Source: Inquilinus sp. KBS0705
GTDB lineage: Bacteria; Bacteroidota; Bacteroidia; Sphingobacteriales; Sphingobacteriaceae
Direction: 5' to 3'
Length of the DNA stretch: 64,000 nt
Assembly: GCA_005938025.2 (NCBI GenBank)
Contig: VCCI02000001.1
Span: forward strand, 1,364,001 to 1,428,000
Shown in pieces: positions 33,555 to 42,764 of the stretch; position 1 is the first letter of the stretch, and the number at the start of each line of letters is the position of its first letter. Made by a program: the position numbers and the translations under genes. The notes below the pieces were generated by a model. That model saw nothing but the letters and a program-made list of their open reading frames with translations, was not told where the DNA came from and did no database searches.

Positions 33555-34661
33555 ATGAGCACTAAACGCTACCTAATAATTGGGGCGGGTTTTTCGGGGG
33601 CGGTTATTGCCGAACGTTTAAGCCGCACACAAAATTGTACTATAACCCTAATTGACGAACGCACACATATAGGCGGCAATTGTTATACCGAACGGGATGC
33701 CGACACCGGCGTAATGGTACATACTTACGGGCCTCATATCTTCAACACAGATAATCATGAAGTTTGGGAATATATACAGCAGTTTTGCCAAATGATGCCA
33801 TACATAAACCGTGTTAAGGCAAACTATCAAAATACTATATATTCCTTCCCTATTAACCTGCATACTATTAACCAGTTTTTTAATAAGACATTTAACCCAG
33901 AGCAGGCAAAAGAATTTATAGATGGAATTGGCGATAAGAGCATACAAGAGCCGCAAAACTTTGAAGAACAAGCGATAAAATTTATTGGGCACGACCTTTA
34001 CAAAGCTTTTTTTTATGGTTATACCAAAAAACAATGGGGGTGCGAACCTACCGACCTGCCTGCATCAATTTTAAAGCGCCTGCCGGTTCGCTTTAATTAT
34101 AATGACAACTATTATAATACATCCCTCCAAGGTATCCCAAAGGATGGATATACGGCTATTTTTGAGAAAATGCTTAATCATCCAAGTATTGATGTTTTAT
34201 TGAATACAAAGTTCGATAGTGCGTTTGATACAGCAGGCTACGATCATATTTTTTATACAGGCCCTATAGATTCATTTTTTGGGTTCAAACATGGCCGGCT
34301 GAGTTATCGTACTGTATTTTTTGAAAAGGGCGAGGCTAGTGGTGATTACCAGGGCAATGCGGTTATTAACTATGCAGATGCCAATATCCCTTACACACGC
34401 GTGCACGAACATAAACACTTTACGCCGTGGGAGCAGCACGAGAAAACTGTATATTTTAAAGAGTATAGCAAGGAAACTACAACAGAAGATGTTCCTTTTT
34501 ATCCTAAAAGATTAAAGGACGACATGGAAAAACTGGCCTTATATCAACAAGAACTACATCAATTAAATAACTATACCTTTTTAGGTCGCTTAGCCACCTA
34601 CAGATACATGGATATGCACCATGTGATAGCAGAAGCTTTAGATATTGTAAGCAAATTTTAA
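33555..34661 (+). CDS. glf: UDP-galactopyranose mutase
   Basis: A 368-residue flavoenzyme that converts UDP-Galp to UDP-Galf. The FAD-binding start is YLIIGAGFSGAVIAERLSR with ERTHIGGNCYTERD. The active-site stretch MVHTYGPHIFNTDNHEVWEY carries the conserved His/Gly-Pro-His motif. GYTKKQWG, RLPVRFNYNDNYY (active-site Arg and Tyr residues) and the final LGRLATYRYMDMHHVIAEAL are all family blocks. It sits between two putative galactofuranosyltransferase genes, 5 bases before the second, so the three form a Galf module. Complete and without odd features. Confidence 0.97.
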   Translation: MSTKRYLIIGAGFSGAVIAERLSRTQNCTITLIDERTHIGGNCYTERDADTGVMVHTYGPHIFNTDNHEVWEYIQQFCQMMPYINRVKANYQNTIYSFPINLHTINQFFNKTFNPEQAKEFIDGIGDKSIQEPQNFEEQAIKFIGHDLYKAFFYGYTKKQWGCEPTDLPASILKRLPVRFNYNDNYYNTSLQGIPKDGYTAIFEKMLNHPSIDVLLNTKFDSAFDTAGYDHIFYTGPIDSFFGFKHGRLSYRTVFFEKGEASGDYQGNAVINYADANIPYTRVHEHKHFTPWEQHEKTVYFKEYSKETTTEDVPFYPKRLKDDMEKLALYQQELHQLNNYTFLGRLATYRYMDMHHVIAEALDIVSKF

Positions 34662-34666
34662 TAAAA

Positions 34667-35710
34667 GTGACTGGCAGGTATTACATAAAACAAGCTGTAA
34701 AAAAAGATTTGGATGCCGGGCCGAAAGCAAAGGCCGATACTTATAAAACACTGGATAAAGAAGGCTTTATACCTATTGTATATATATCTGACGCTAAAGG
34801 CAGATTATCCAGATATTATCATAGCCTGCTTATTATTCTAAAAACGCTTCGTTTATCAAATGCTATTGTTTTTATGGAAAACCCCATAACTAACTGGCGT
34901 TTTTTGATATTAGCAACGCAGATAATGCGATTTAGAAAAAACCACCTTATTTTATTGATACATGATGTTGAAGGGGAACGATATGATTTCGCAAGGCACT
35001 TAGAAGATAAGTACATGTCGTGCTTTAATTCTATTATCGTACACAACCAAATCATGAAAAGCTTTTTAGCGGATCGTTTAGACCCTAATATAAAACTATA
35101 CCCATTAGGTATTTTTGATTATTTGCTTAATGATATCTACAAACAAAATTTAATTGAGCCGCTGCAAACCCAAAGTATACCCCAAAAATGGGATGTTATA
35201 TATTGCGGTAACTTAAACCGAGTAAAAAGCAGTTTCATTTATTTGGCAAACAAACTCGATAAAAAAAACTGGTTGTTAAACTTGTATGGTTTGGGCCTTG
35301 AAGAAGACATACAAACTATAACTACTAAATACCACGGTAGTTTTGATCCAAATATGCCAATTATTGAGGCAGGTTCGCATTTTGGATTAATTTGGGATGG
35401 CGATTCTATTGAAACCTGTAGCGGGGTATATGGCAAATATCTAAAAATGAATAACCCGCATAAACTATCGCTGTATATTGCTATTAATATGCCCATAATT
35501 ATTTGGGAACAAGCTGCCCTGGCTGATTTTGTAATAAATAATGGGATTGGATTTACGATAAGCAGCTTACACGATATTGATGATAAGTTATTAAACATAA
35601 CTTATAAGGAGTATCAAGCTTTCAAAAACAATCTAAAACAATTCAATAAAAATGTAACTACCGGACAATATTTAACTTTATCTTTAAAACAAGTTCGACA
35701 GCATTTATAA
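34667..35710 (+). CDS. Galactofuranosyltransferase-like protein (WbbI type)
   Basis: A 347-residue protein starting with GTG, five bases after the glf stop; no ATG near the start keeps the conserved opening. The first part RYYIKQAVKKDLDAGPKAKADT is the N-terminal mark of WbbI-like beta-1,6-galactofuranosyltransferases (LDAGPKA block). A GT-B layout follows: HLILLIHDVEGERYD, WDVIYCGNLNRVKSSFIY, HFGLIWDGDSIETCSGVYG, and YLKMNNPHKLSLYIAINMPIIIWEQAALADFV, which matches the NPHKxSLYLA-type donor site of the group. Linkage and acceptor are not known here. Confidence 0.88.
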   Translation: MTGRYYIKQAVKKDLDAGPKAKADTYKTLDKEGFIPIVYISDAKGRLSRYYHSLLIILKTLRLSNAIVFMENPITNWRFLILATQIMRFRKNHLILLIHDVEGERYDFARHLEDKYMSCFNSIIVHNQIMKSFLADRLDPNIKLYPLGIFDYLLNDIYKQNLIEPLQTQSIPQKWDVIYCGNLNRVKSSFIYLANKLDKKNWLLNLYGLGLEEDIQTITTKYHGSFDPNMPIIEAGSHFGLIWDGDSIETCSGVYGKYLKMNNPHKLSLYIAINMPIIIWEQAALADFVINNGIGFTISSLHDIDDKLLNITYKEYQAFKNNLKQFNKNVTTGQYLTLSLKQVRQHL

Positions 35711-35740
35711 TATTAAAAATATCCTTTCAACAGAATAACG

Positions 35741-37036
35741 ATGAATTTTTTTAAACAAATCAATATATATTACATAGTTACTTTACTTTTCCTGCTGCTA
35801 TCTTCAAATGCCAATATACTGGCTTCTAACGATGTTATTTGGTTTTTGATTTTGTTATTTATGTGTTCTGTTGCTGCTGTAAAAAAACTAATAAATTTAA
35901 AGGACGTCAGGATATTTTCAACATTTGCGCTGGCTTATCTTATATTATATTTTTTTAGAGATATTGTTATTAATAAATTAGACTTAGATTTTATTGTAAG
36001 CGATACATTATACCTTTTTAAGTATATTTTATTAAGTTTTGTATTCTGTAAAATATTAAAGGAAAAACTTGCAACATATGTTGTTAAAGTTGTGGTGCAT
36101 TTAACAATTATTTCTTTTGTTTTTTACGCGTTACAATTAATTGGTTTAGGTGATTATATTTTCAAATACTCCTCTGCCTTGGGTTTAAAATCAAAAAGCG
36201 ATTTTGAAGACTATACCAATTTTATCATTTTCACCTTTTTAAGAGGTTCTGAATTCAGGAACGCAGGATTTGTATGGGAACCTGGCGCTTTTGGTTGTTT
36301 CCTTATTATCACAATGATATTAAACTTCTTTTTAAACAATTTTACAATTGACAGAAAGGCAAAAATTTTAATTGTCGCAATGTTAACAACATTATCTACA
36401 ACTAATTACGTTTCATTGCTGGTTCTTTTGTTTTGTAGATATCGAATAAAAGTGGTCAAACTTAATGTCGGTGCTATTTTTTTGGTTTTGATCTCCGTTA
36501 TTCTTGTTATTTATATACCAGTATTAGGTGACAAAATCACAAACACCTATACGAAAGATATGGCTGATTTAAACCGCCTAAATAAGCTGGCACCTTTTTA
36601 TAGGCATATCAGGTCTCAAATTCCTTTAAATAGATTTTCAAGCATGGCTTTTATTTACGATACTTTTGGCTTTAAGTTGTTATTAGGTGTTAGTAACAAA
36701 TACGAGGTAATTGCCAACAAGATTTACGACATCGATATATCAAATGGAATCTTTGATTTCGCAGCACGATTTGGATTTCTTGGATTGATATATGTACTAT
36801 ATAAGTATTCAAAATTTTGTTTAAACTATATAAGAAATATAGAACATCTAATTTACTTTTTGTTGATATTTTTGATACTTGGTTTTGGTGAACCTGTATT
36901 AACCCTGCCTTTATTTTTAATATTTTTATTTATTGATTTAAAACAACTAAACTTATTTAACGCTAAAGTACGTAGAGTTAAATTTTCCGATCTTGATATG
37001 CCTCCCATTAAGACTAAATTAAAAATAGAGAATTAA
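35741..37036 (+). CDS. Wzy-type polysaccharide polymerase (set 1)
   Basis: A 431-residue polytopic membrane protein with about 10-11 hydrophobic segments and one larger loop (about residues 270-335), the standard outline of O-antigen/EPS polymerases, which are weakly conserved in sequence. In the middle part GFVWEPGAFGCFLIITMIL resembles the 'EPG' block found in EpsG/Wzy-like polymerases of this phylum, and the second polymerase of the locus has LEPGHLGMVGAF at the matching place. It is among the most AT-rich genes of the window. Its place after the Galf genes makes it the likely polymerase for that unit. Confidence 0.83.
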   Translation: MNFFKQINIYYIVTLLFLLLSSNANILASNDVIWFLILLFMCSVAAVKKLINLKDVRIFSTFALAYLILYFFRDIVINKLDLDFIVSDTLYLFKYILLSFVFCKILKEKLATYVVKVVVHLTIISFVFYALQLIGLGDYIFKYSSALGLKSKSDFEDYTNFIIFTFLRGSEFRNAGFVWEPGAFGCFLIITMILNFFLNNFTIDRKAKILIVAMLTTLSTTNYVSLLVLLFCRYRIKVVKLNVGAIFLVLISVILVIYIPVLGDKITNTYTKDMADLNRLNKLAPFYRHIRSQIPLNRFSSMAFIYDTFGFKLLLGVSNKYEVIANKIYDIDISNGIFDFAARFGFLGLIYVLYKYSKFCLNYIRNIEHLIYFLLIFLILGFGEPVLTLPLFLIFLFIDLKQLNLFNAKVRRVKFSDLDMPPIKTKLKIEN

Positions 37037-37107
37037 ATAGCGAGCCATAATTTAAGCCAAATAATAGCCTAATTTCACGATTATGTACATCTCAAATAAA
37101 TGATCTA

Positions 37108-38295
37108 TTGAAAATTACTATCTTAAATAATGATTTCAGAGTTTATTGGAAAGGCAGATTAAAATTCCTTCATCAATATTTTGCCGAAAAAAATATAGAA
37201 TTTACCGCTGCAGAGTTTTTTGGTAAGGGTACGGCTTATGATTTTGACCAATACAATAATGAACATGCCTGGTGGAATTGTTTATTTCCTGATCACAGTT
37301 CAAACGATTTATCAAAAAATACAATAAAAAATATTACTTTTGATTTTCTTGATAAAGTAAATCCGGATATTGTTATTGCCCCCTCAATAGTTTTTTTTGC
37401 CGGTGCCCTTGGTATGCAATGGGCCAAAAAGAACAAAAAAAAATTCGTGATGTTTGATGATATCAAGCCCATACAAGTTAAAAGAAATTTTTTTGTGCAG
37501 ACCATTAAGAATTTAATCATGAAACAATCAGATGCTCTATGGGTTCCTGATGTGGATTATGATATGGCCTATGACAAAATGCTGGGCAAGCCTATGACGT
37601 ATTTTCATGGACTTAGTTGTATTGATAATAGCCTTTTTTATTACAAAGAAAACAAGCCGCTTAATAATAAAAGCATACTATGCGTTGCACGATTAGTGCC
37701 GGTAAAAAACTTAGACAACTTACTTAAGGCATGGAAAATAGTTGAACAAAGTAATACTGGATATCAACTTAATATTATCGGTAGCGGCCAGCAACACGAT
37801 TATTTGCAAAGCATACATGCAAGCCTTAATCTTAACAGTGTAAGCTTTTTAGGCAATGTTGATAATGCAGGCATTGCAAAGCATTATTATTATTCAGATG
37901 CGCTAATATTACCTAGTTTATCTGAGACTTGGGGCTTGGTAGTTAATGAAGCAATGGCAGCGGGTTTACCAATTTTGCTTAGCAACAAAGTAAATGCTAT
38001 AAGCAGCTTATTAAAGGAAAACTTTAATGGTTATAGCTTTGCCCCGTTAGATATTAATGGGATGGCAAACACCATACTTAGATATATTGAATTGGATACT
38101 GATAAGAAACAAAAGATGTCCGCTGCTTCCCTAAAAATGATTGAAGCGATGGATTATCAAAATATGGGGCATAGTTTGTATAATGGATTAAGTAAAATTG
38201 CCGGCAGCAGGTTTAAAAAACCTGGGTTATTTAATTCTACCATAATAAACGCCTGGGACGGCCGGTACAATACATTAGGGTGGGATAAGATTTAA
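37108..38295 (+). CDS. Glycosyltransferase family 4, TTG start
   Basis: A 395-residue GT-B transferase. The first conserved strand KITILNNDFRVYWKGRLKFL begins right after a TTG codon at 37108, and no ATG offers this start, so I accept TTG. The donor domain shows ILCVARLVPVKNLDNLLKAWKI (residues about 190-215), NIIGSGQQHDYL, VSFLGNVDNAGIAKHYYYSDALILPSLSETWGLVVNEAMAAGLPILLS with the E-x7-E pair, and NGYSFAPLDINGMA. It is the sixth gene of the rightward block. Donor and acceptor are unknown. Confidence 0.9.
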   Translation: MKITILNNDFRVYWKGRLKFLHQYFAEKNIEFTAAEFFGKGTAYDFDQYNNEHAWWNCLFPDHSSNDLSKNTIKNITFDFLDKVNPDIVIAPSIVFFAGALGMQWAKKNKKKFVMFDDIKPIQVKRNFFVQTIKNLIMKQSDALWVPDVDYDMAYDKMLGKPMTYFHGLSCIDNSLFYYKENKPLNNKSILCVARLVPVKNLDNLLKAWKIVEQSNTGYQLNIIGSGQQHDYLQSIHASLNLNSVSFLGNVDNAGIAKHYYYSDALILPSLSETWGLVVNEAMAAGLPILLSNKVNAISSLLKENFNGYSFAPLDINGMANTILRYIELDTDKKQKMSAASLKMIEAMDYQNMGHSLYNGLSKIAGSRFKKPGLFNSTIINAWDGRYNTLGWDKI

Positions 38296-38316
38296 AAAGC
38301 CTATTAATAAGGCTTT
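38296..38316 (+). terminator. Weak hairpin after the GT4 gene
   Basis: AAAGCCT and AGGCTTT form a 7-bp stem with a 7-base loop beginning one base after the stop. Only a mixed AT stretch follows. It may lower expression of the next pair, which has its own 218-base AT-rich upstream region. Confidence 0.4.
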
Positions 38317-38534
38317 AATATTAACTGATTTGAATTTTTTTAATTATTTATATAACAACATACTTACAGTTAAATTCAAATAATTAGCATAACAGACGCA
38401 TATTTTAAGTACTTTTGATACTAATAAAGGTTAATTTAACTTGATAAATCTATATTAGTTTATAAGTCGTAATTACACATTAATAGTAAAAACTTAATTG
38501 GTTTAGATTTTACTATGAATCTTTAGATTATAAA

Positions 38535-39002
38535 ATGAGGAAAAAAATTTTAATTGTATCATCAACAGGCGGGCATTTGAACGAGGTATTACAATTGAAA
38601 AAACTCTTTGCAGAACACGATTGTTTAGTAGTTACAGAAGACATTCCGATCAATAAGACCATATTAAATGGTTATGATTATAAGTTTGTTAGAAGTAACG
38701 GAAAGAACCGTGACTTAAAGTTTTGGAAAAATTTGATTATTAATTTTTTCGTTTCTTTTAAGATCATAATGAAGTACAGGCCAGATATAATTGTCTCAGC
38801 CGGCAGCCATACTGCAGTTCCATTTTGCTATATTGGAAAATTACTTGGATGTAAAGTTGCCTTTATACTTTCCTTTTCAAGAATTAAATCGAAAGCCATG
38901 AGCGCGAACCTCATTTACCCTATTGCCGATTTATTTTTTGTACAGTGGGAAGACATGAAGAAATTTTACAAAAAAGCTATTTATGTTGGACCCCTTTTTT
39001 AA
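38535..39002 (+). CDS. PssD/Alg14-like glycosyltransferase membrane subunit
   Basis: A 155-residue protein that matches the N-terminal half of a split GT-B enzyme. The start KKILIVSSTGGHLNEVLQLKKLF is the Alg14/PssD signature (SxGGH), followed by VRSNGKNRDLKFWKNLIINFFVSFKIIMKYRPDIIVSAGSHTAVPFCYIGKLLG. A hydrophobic helix about residues 68-85 should anchor it to the inner membrane and recruit its partner. The catalytic partner is encoded 6 bases downstream. In Rhizobium the PssD/PssE pair adds glucuronic acid; the donor here is not known. Confidence 0.88.
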   Translation: MRKKILIVSSTGGHLNEVLQLKKLFAEHDCLVVTEDIPINKTILNGYDYKFVRSNGKNRDLKFWKNLIINFFVSFKIIMKYRPDIIVSAGSHTAVPFCYIGKLLGCKVAFILSFSRIKSKAMSANLIYPIADLFFVQWEDMKKFYKKAIYVGPLF

Positions 39003-39008
39003 TAACGA

Positions 39009-39488
39009 ATGATACTTGTAGCTTTTGGTACCTGGACTATGCCATTTTATCGCCTTTTAAAGGAAGTAGAAAGATTAGTTAAAGATGGTATTATAACCGA
39101 ACAGGTTATAGTACAAACTGGTAATACACCTTGTGATTTTGATTTATTTGAACATAAGCCCTTTTATGATAAAATAGATTTTGAGCGATTATATGAAGAT
39201 GCATCGTTTGTTATAGTACAAGCGGGAGAAGGCTCTATTATGCATGGCTTAAAAAGCAATAAGAAGGTTATATCAGTAGCCCGCCTTGCAAGGTACGAAG
39301 AGCATATAGATGACCATCAATTAGATATCCTGAACACTTTTGTAAACAAAGGGTACATATTAGGATGGAACGAAGGAGAAAAGCTTGAGGATATTATCAA
39401 CAAGATACCCACATTTAAACCGGTGCCCTACCCTTTTGTAGAAGAAAATATATCTGATGTGATATTAGAGTATTTGAAAAAGTTGTAA
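39009..39488 (+). CDS. PssE/Alg13-like glycosyltransferase catalytic subunit
   Basis: A 159-residue protein corresponding to the C-terminal half of the split enzyme. It opens MILVAFGTWTMPFYRLLKEVE, where the family has VTVGTT-like loops for UDP. The donor site is FVIVQAGEGSIMHGLKSNKKVISVARLARYEEHIDDHQLDI, with the conserved H-x-G-x-GS element in the modified form QAGEGS (His replaced by Gln) and the D-x-HQ end motif (DDHQ). It needs the preceding membrane subunit for activity, and the six-base spacing fits one-to-one production. It is the last gene of the rightward block. Confidence 0.88.
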   Translation: MILVAFGTWTMPFYRLLKEVERLVKDGIITEQVIVQTGNTPCDFDLFEHKPFYDKIDFERLYEDASFVIVQAGEGSIMHGLKSNKKVISVARLARYEEHIDDHQLDILNTFVNKGYILGWNEGEKLEDIINKIPTFKPVPYPFVEENISDVILEYLKKL

Positions 39489-39492
39489 TTGA

Positions 39493-40593
39493 TTACTTCC
39501 TTTTAGCTATTGCTTTAAAATGCTCTTCGTATTGATCTACAATACTTTTCCAGCTATATTTTTCTTCGATTTTTTGATGATTGTTAGATAACATCCTCGC
39601 AGATTTATTATCAGTTTTGTCCGCCTTTTTTACTACATCTCGCACATCCGTACTGTTAGTGAAATATAATGCATCATCGCCCAATATATATTTATTGAAT
39701 GGGTTATCATTAGCGCATATCAAACTATTAGATGCCATTGCTTCTAATAATGATGGATTAGTACCGCCAACAGTATGCCCATGAAAATACAATTGAGAAA
39801 AATAGCGAAGATTATTTAATTGGTTTATATCATATATACCGCCAATGAACTTTATGTTATTATGTTGTTCAAATTTCTTTTTTAAATATTCGCCAAATGT
39901 AGTTGTATGCTTTCCGATAACTAAAAAGGTTAAATTACTTTCTGCTAAAACAGCCCCATCTAAGATAGTTTCAATACTATTTTCAGGTTCTAGCCGAGCT
40001 ATTAATAAGTTATATTGAAACACCTTTAATTGATAATTATCTAAGACACTTAAATCCGGATTTTCAAACAAGTGGGCGCCATAAGGGATAAAAGTTGATT
40101 TTTTACCATATTTCTCAAATAGGTACTCTTGGATACCAAGAGAATCGGCGATTAAGTGGTCGCTGTGTTTAATGCCCAATTTCTCAGCATAAAGCAAAAA
40201 AGACTTCACAGGTTTGGAATACTTTGTCCGTTTCCACTCTAATCCATCCATATTGGTCGTTATTACCGCTTTAGATGGCAATAACATCCCCCACAAACTA
40301 TTACTTGTGTAGCCTAATTGTAAGATAATATCGAGATTTCTTTTCCTACTATCTAAAATACAGTTTAAATCATAAATAAATTGCCCGGCAGTACCCAACA
40401 TGTTTTCAGGGTCATAACAATGTACAATCTCAACACCATTCCATTCTTTACTTTTATAAGGATGTGTGTGCGAGTTATATACAACAACCTGGAAACCACG
40501 CTTTGCAAGGCCGAATGCTAAATATTCCGCACATTGTTCAAAACCTCCATAATGGTTAGGAATTCCTCGGGTTCCTATTATTGCAATTCGCAT
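39493..40593 (-). CDS. DUF1972-type glycosyltransferase (GT4, rhamnosyltransferase-like)
   Basis: A 366-residue transferase with the DUF1972 N-terminal domain: RIAIIGTRGIPNHYGGFEQCAEYLAFGLAKRG is diagnostic, followed by VVYNSHTHPYKSKEWNGVEIVHCYDPE. The donor domain has NLLIARLEPENSIETILDGAVLA, KFIGGIYDINQLNNLRYFSQLYFHGHTVGGTNPSLLEAMASNSLICANDNPFN. Relatives include WchF-like and WsaD-like rhamnosyltransferases, which often add the second sugar to the lipid-linked primer. It is the last gene of the leftward operon. Its start overlaps the stop of the upstream GT4 gene by one base (TGATG), so translation is coupled. Confidence 0.92.
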   Translation of the reverse strand: MRIAIIGTRGIPNHYGGFEQCAEYLAFGLAKRGFQVVVYNSHTHPYKSKEWNGVEIVHCYDPENMLGTAGQFIYDLNCILDSRKRNLDIILQLGYTSNSLWGMLLPSKAVITTNMDGLEWKRTKYSKPVKSFLLYAEKLGIKHSDHLIADSLGIQEYLFEKYGKKSTFIPYGAHLFENPDLSVLDNYQLKVFQYNLLIARLEPENSIETILDGAVLAESNLTFLVIGKHTTTFGEYLKKKFEQHNNIKFIGGIYDINQLNNLRYFSQLYFHGHTVGGTNPSLLEAMASNSLICANDNPFNKYILGDDALYFTNSTDVRDVVKKADKTDNKSARMLSNNHQKIEEKYSWKSIVDQYEEHFKAIAKRK

Positions 40594-41681
40594 CAGTCTT
40601 TAAGTATTTCTTTATATGCCTCCAAGGTTTGTTCGGCTGCTCTTAACCATGTATACTGGCAAACTAACTCTTTCAGACCTGGATTTACAGAAGTAGTATA
40701 TGCTTTAATTATAGCGGATTTTATTGAAGTTACATTATCTGGCTCACAATAAAAAGCATATTGTTTAAAATATTCTTTAGTATCACCTTTATTAGTTATT
40801 ACTATATTACAATCCATAATTGCTGCTTCAAGTGAACTTAGACCGGTAGTTTCGAACCAGCTTGCTAACACATGAACTTTTGCTGCCTTATAAATCGCCC
40901 TAAGCTCTATTTGTGAGATATGTTCAATAATAACTACATTATTAGAACCTTCAGCTAGGCTTTTACATTCATTATAATAAGACATGTGATTAGGAGAAGG
41001 CTTTCCAATTATTGCAAGTTTTAAATCGGTGTTTAACACGGCTTTAATCAAATTGAGTTGATTCTTTCTACCTTCAATTCGACCTACACATATGATATAA
41101 TCTTTGAATTGTTCATTTACCTCAATTGTTTCGTTAAACACTTCAGTATCTATTGCATTAAAAACTTTTTTATATTTCGCATCTACACAATAGTGATTTG
41201 TGAACCTTTTATATTCATTATGAGAATTTGGCAGCAAAATAGCCGAACGTTTGGCCACATACCTAACCGATGCCCTATGCCCTTTTAATAAATAAGATAA
41301 TGAGTTAATTCTATCTCCATTTTTTAAAAACCTGCCTATCACTTTAAGATATTCAATTTGATCTTTATTTAAAAGTCTCAAAAATAAATTAGTCAAACCA
41401 CTTCTATTTCTAATTTCATATTCGCTATAGTCAACAAATATTGTTGACGTTACGAAAGGTAACTTTGAACGTATGATATGTGGTATAATATCATCAGGGC
41501 GAATAATGTTGAAGAAGTGTATTAAGTTGTATTGCGAATAATCAATTATGTCACCAGTTAAATGGATATCTACTTTTACATTTAGTTTCTGTAAATATTT
41601 AGCCGTAGAAATTATTTGAATTGTATCACCCCCAGGGCTTAAATTTAAAGTATTTCTGGCAATCATTAAAACTCGAAGCAT
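40593..41681 (-). CDS. Glycosyltransferase family 4
   Basis: A 362-residue GT-B enzyme. The N-terminal domain begins RVLMIARNTLNLSPGGDTIQI (a glycine-rich acceptor loop of GT4), then YNLIHFFNIIRPDDI. The donor domain has DYIICVGRIEGRKNQLNLIKAVL, LAIIGKPSPNHMSYYNEC, IEHISQIELRAIYKAAKVHVLASWFETTGLSSLEAAIMDCNIVIT with the E-x7-E pair (ETTGLSSLE). The VGRIEGRKNQLNLI element is common in Bacteroidota EPS clusters. It lies 4 bases after the secreted GH99-like gene and is translationally coupled to the next transferase. Donor unknown. Confidence 0.91.
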   Translation of the reverse strand: MLRVLMIARNTLNLSPGGDTIQIISTAKYLQKLNVKVDIHLTGDIIDYSQYNLIHFFNIIRPDDIIPHIIRSKLPFVTSTIFVDYSEYEIRNRSGLTNLFLRLLNKDQIEYLKVIGRFLKNGDRINSLSYLLKGHRASVRYVAKRSAILLPNSHNEYKRFTNHYCVDAKYKKVFNAIDTEVFNETIEVNEQFKDYIICVGRIEGRKNQLNLIKAVLNTDLKLAIIGKPSPNHMSYYNECKSLAEGSNNVVIIEHISQIELRAIYKAAKVHVLASWFETTGLSSLEAAIMDCNIVITNKGDTKEYFKQYAFYCEPDNVTSIKSAIIKAYTTSVNPGLKELVCQYTWLRAAEQTLEAYKEILKD

Positions 41682-41685
41682 TTCA

Positions 41686-42747
41686 CTATTGATTGTTAGC
41701 TTGTTTAATTGCAGGTAAAAAATCTGTTGTTTTTGAAGGTGTTAACCAGGCACCTTCCCCATATTCGTTCCAAGCATAAAGCAAAGCAATCCGTTCTTTA
41801 GGCGTATTATTAGGATGAGTATTTACCCATTTGCAAATATTAGCTACCGACTTATATACAGAGTTTGTAGAAAATCCGGTGTACCGGGGTGAGTTTGCAT
41901 ATGATTGGTTTTGATCCGCCCATGGCCTTGGATCCCAGTTTAGTGTAGATACCGGTATATAAGGTAATTTGTTTCCTGAAATCTTATTCCATTCCTTCGT
42001 TTCATTCTGCTGGAGCTTCTCAATCGGGACAACTTTTTCGGACCCCGTGAATCCGGCGTAGTGGTAGTTATATCCTGTTAACACATCGTATCCGCATAAC
42101 TTAGCCGATGCTATATCTACACCGTTACTTCCTACGCATGCTGCTATTGTTACACCTTTAAGGCCGCATGCAATTGCCTTTTGCCGAAATTTATCAAAAG
42201 CCTGTTTAACGTTTATAAACGAACCAAATTCCTCATTAAGGCCTTTCGGCGTGAAAAATATGATCAACGGTTTATTGTTTACGGTTAAATAATTTTTTGA
42301 TTTAAATAACTTTATCCATTCGGTAGTGAGTTTATCCCAGTCTCGTTCGCGTACCTCATTACCTTTATGGTTAGCTATCATTAAACAAAATTTCAATTTG
42401 TCTTGATAAGGAGATTTTAAGTAATATGATAAAGCGTTGTTTAAAGGTGTGGCGGTATCTTTTACATCATTGTACCAACAGAAGCTAAAAAAAGATAAGC
42501 CTGATTGCGAAGCTGCCAGTATTTGCTTATCTACAATTTTTTGCGAACTCGTGATCCATCCCCATATCGGCTTACGCTCGCTATATGTATTTTTTAGCTT
42601 ATCAGTTATATGATACGGGTAAGTGCCTGTCCAGCCGTCAAAATAATACGCGCCAACCTTCACATTTTTTGTTTGAGCAAATGAGGGTATGTTAAGGCAT
42701 ATTAAACATGCGATATTTATAATAAGTATTTTATTGAATACTGACAT
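41686..42747 (-). CDS. Exported GH99/WbsX-like protein
   Basis: About 353 residues with a signal peptide (start MSVFNKILIINIACLICLN, ending near IPSFAQ) and a single GH99-like (WbsX) domain: VKVGAYYFDGWTGTYPYHITD, SFFSFCWYNDVKD, LKFCLMIANHKGNEV, KPLIIFFTPKGLN and the end LLYAWNEYGEGAWLTPSK, whose NEYGEGxWLxP is the family's C-terminal mark. GH99 members cut alpha-mannosides from inside a chain. Acting in the periplasm, it could trim or process the polymer. I start at ATG 42747; an ATG at 42753 is also possible, and the longer frame begins at a TTG. The related gene at 44607 has no signal peptide. Confidence 0.85.
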   Translation of the reverse strand: MSVFNKILIINIACLICLNIPSFAQTKNVKVGAYYFDGWTGTYPYHITDKLKNTYSERKPIWGWITSSQKIVDKQILAASQSGLSFFSFCWYNDVKDTATPLNNALSYYLKSPYQDKLKFCLMIANHKGNEVRERDWDKLTTEWIKLFKSKNYLTVNNKPLIIFFTPKGLNEEFGSFINVKQAFDKFRQKAIACGLKGVTIAACVGSNGVDIASAKLCGYDVLTGYNYHYAGFTGSEKVVPIEKLQQNETKEWNKISGNKLPYIPVSTLNWDPRPWADQNQSYANSPRYTGFSTNSVYKSVANICKWVNTHPNNTPKERIALLYAWNEYGEGAWLTPSKTTDFLPAIKQANNQ

Positions 42748-42764
42748 AATCATAAGTACCAAAA

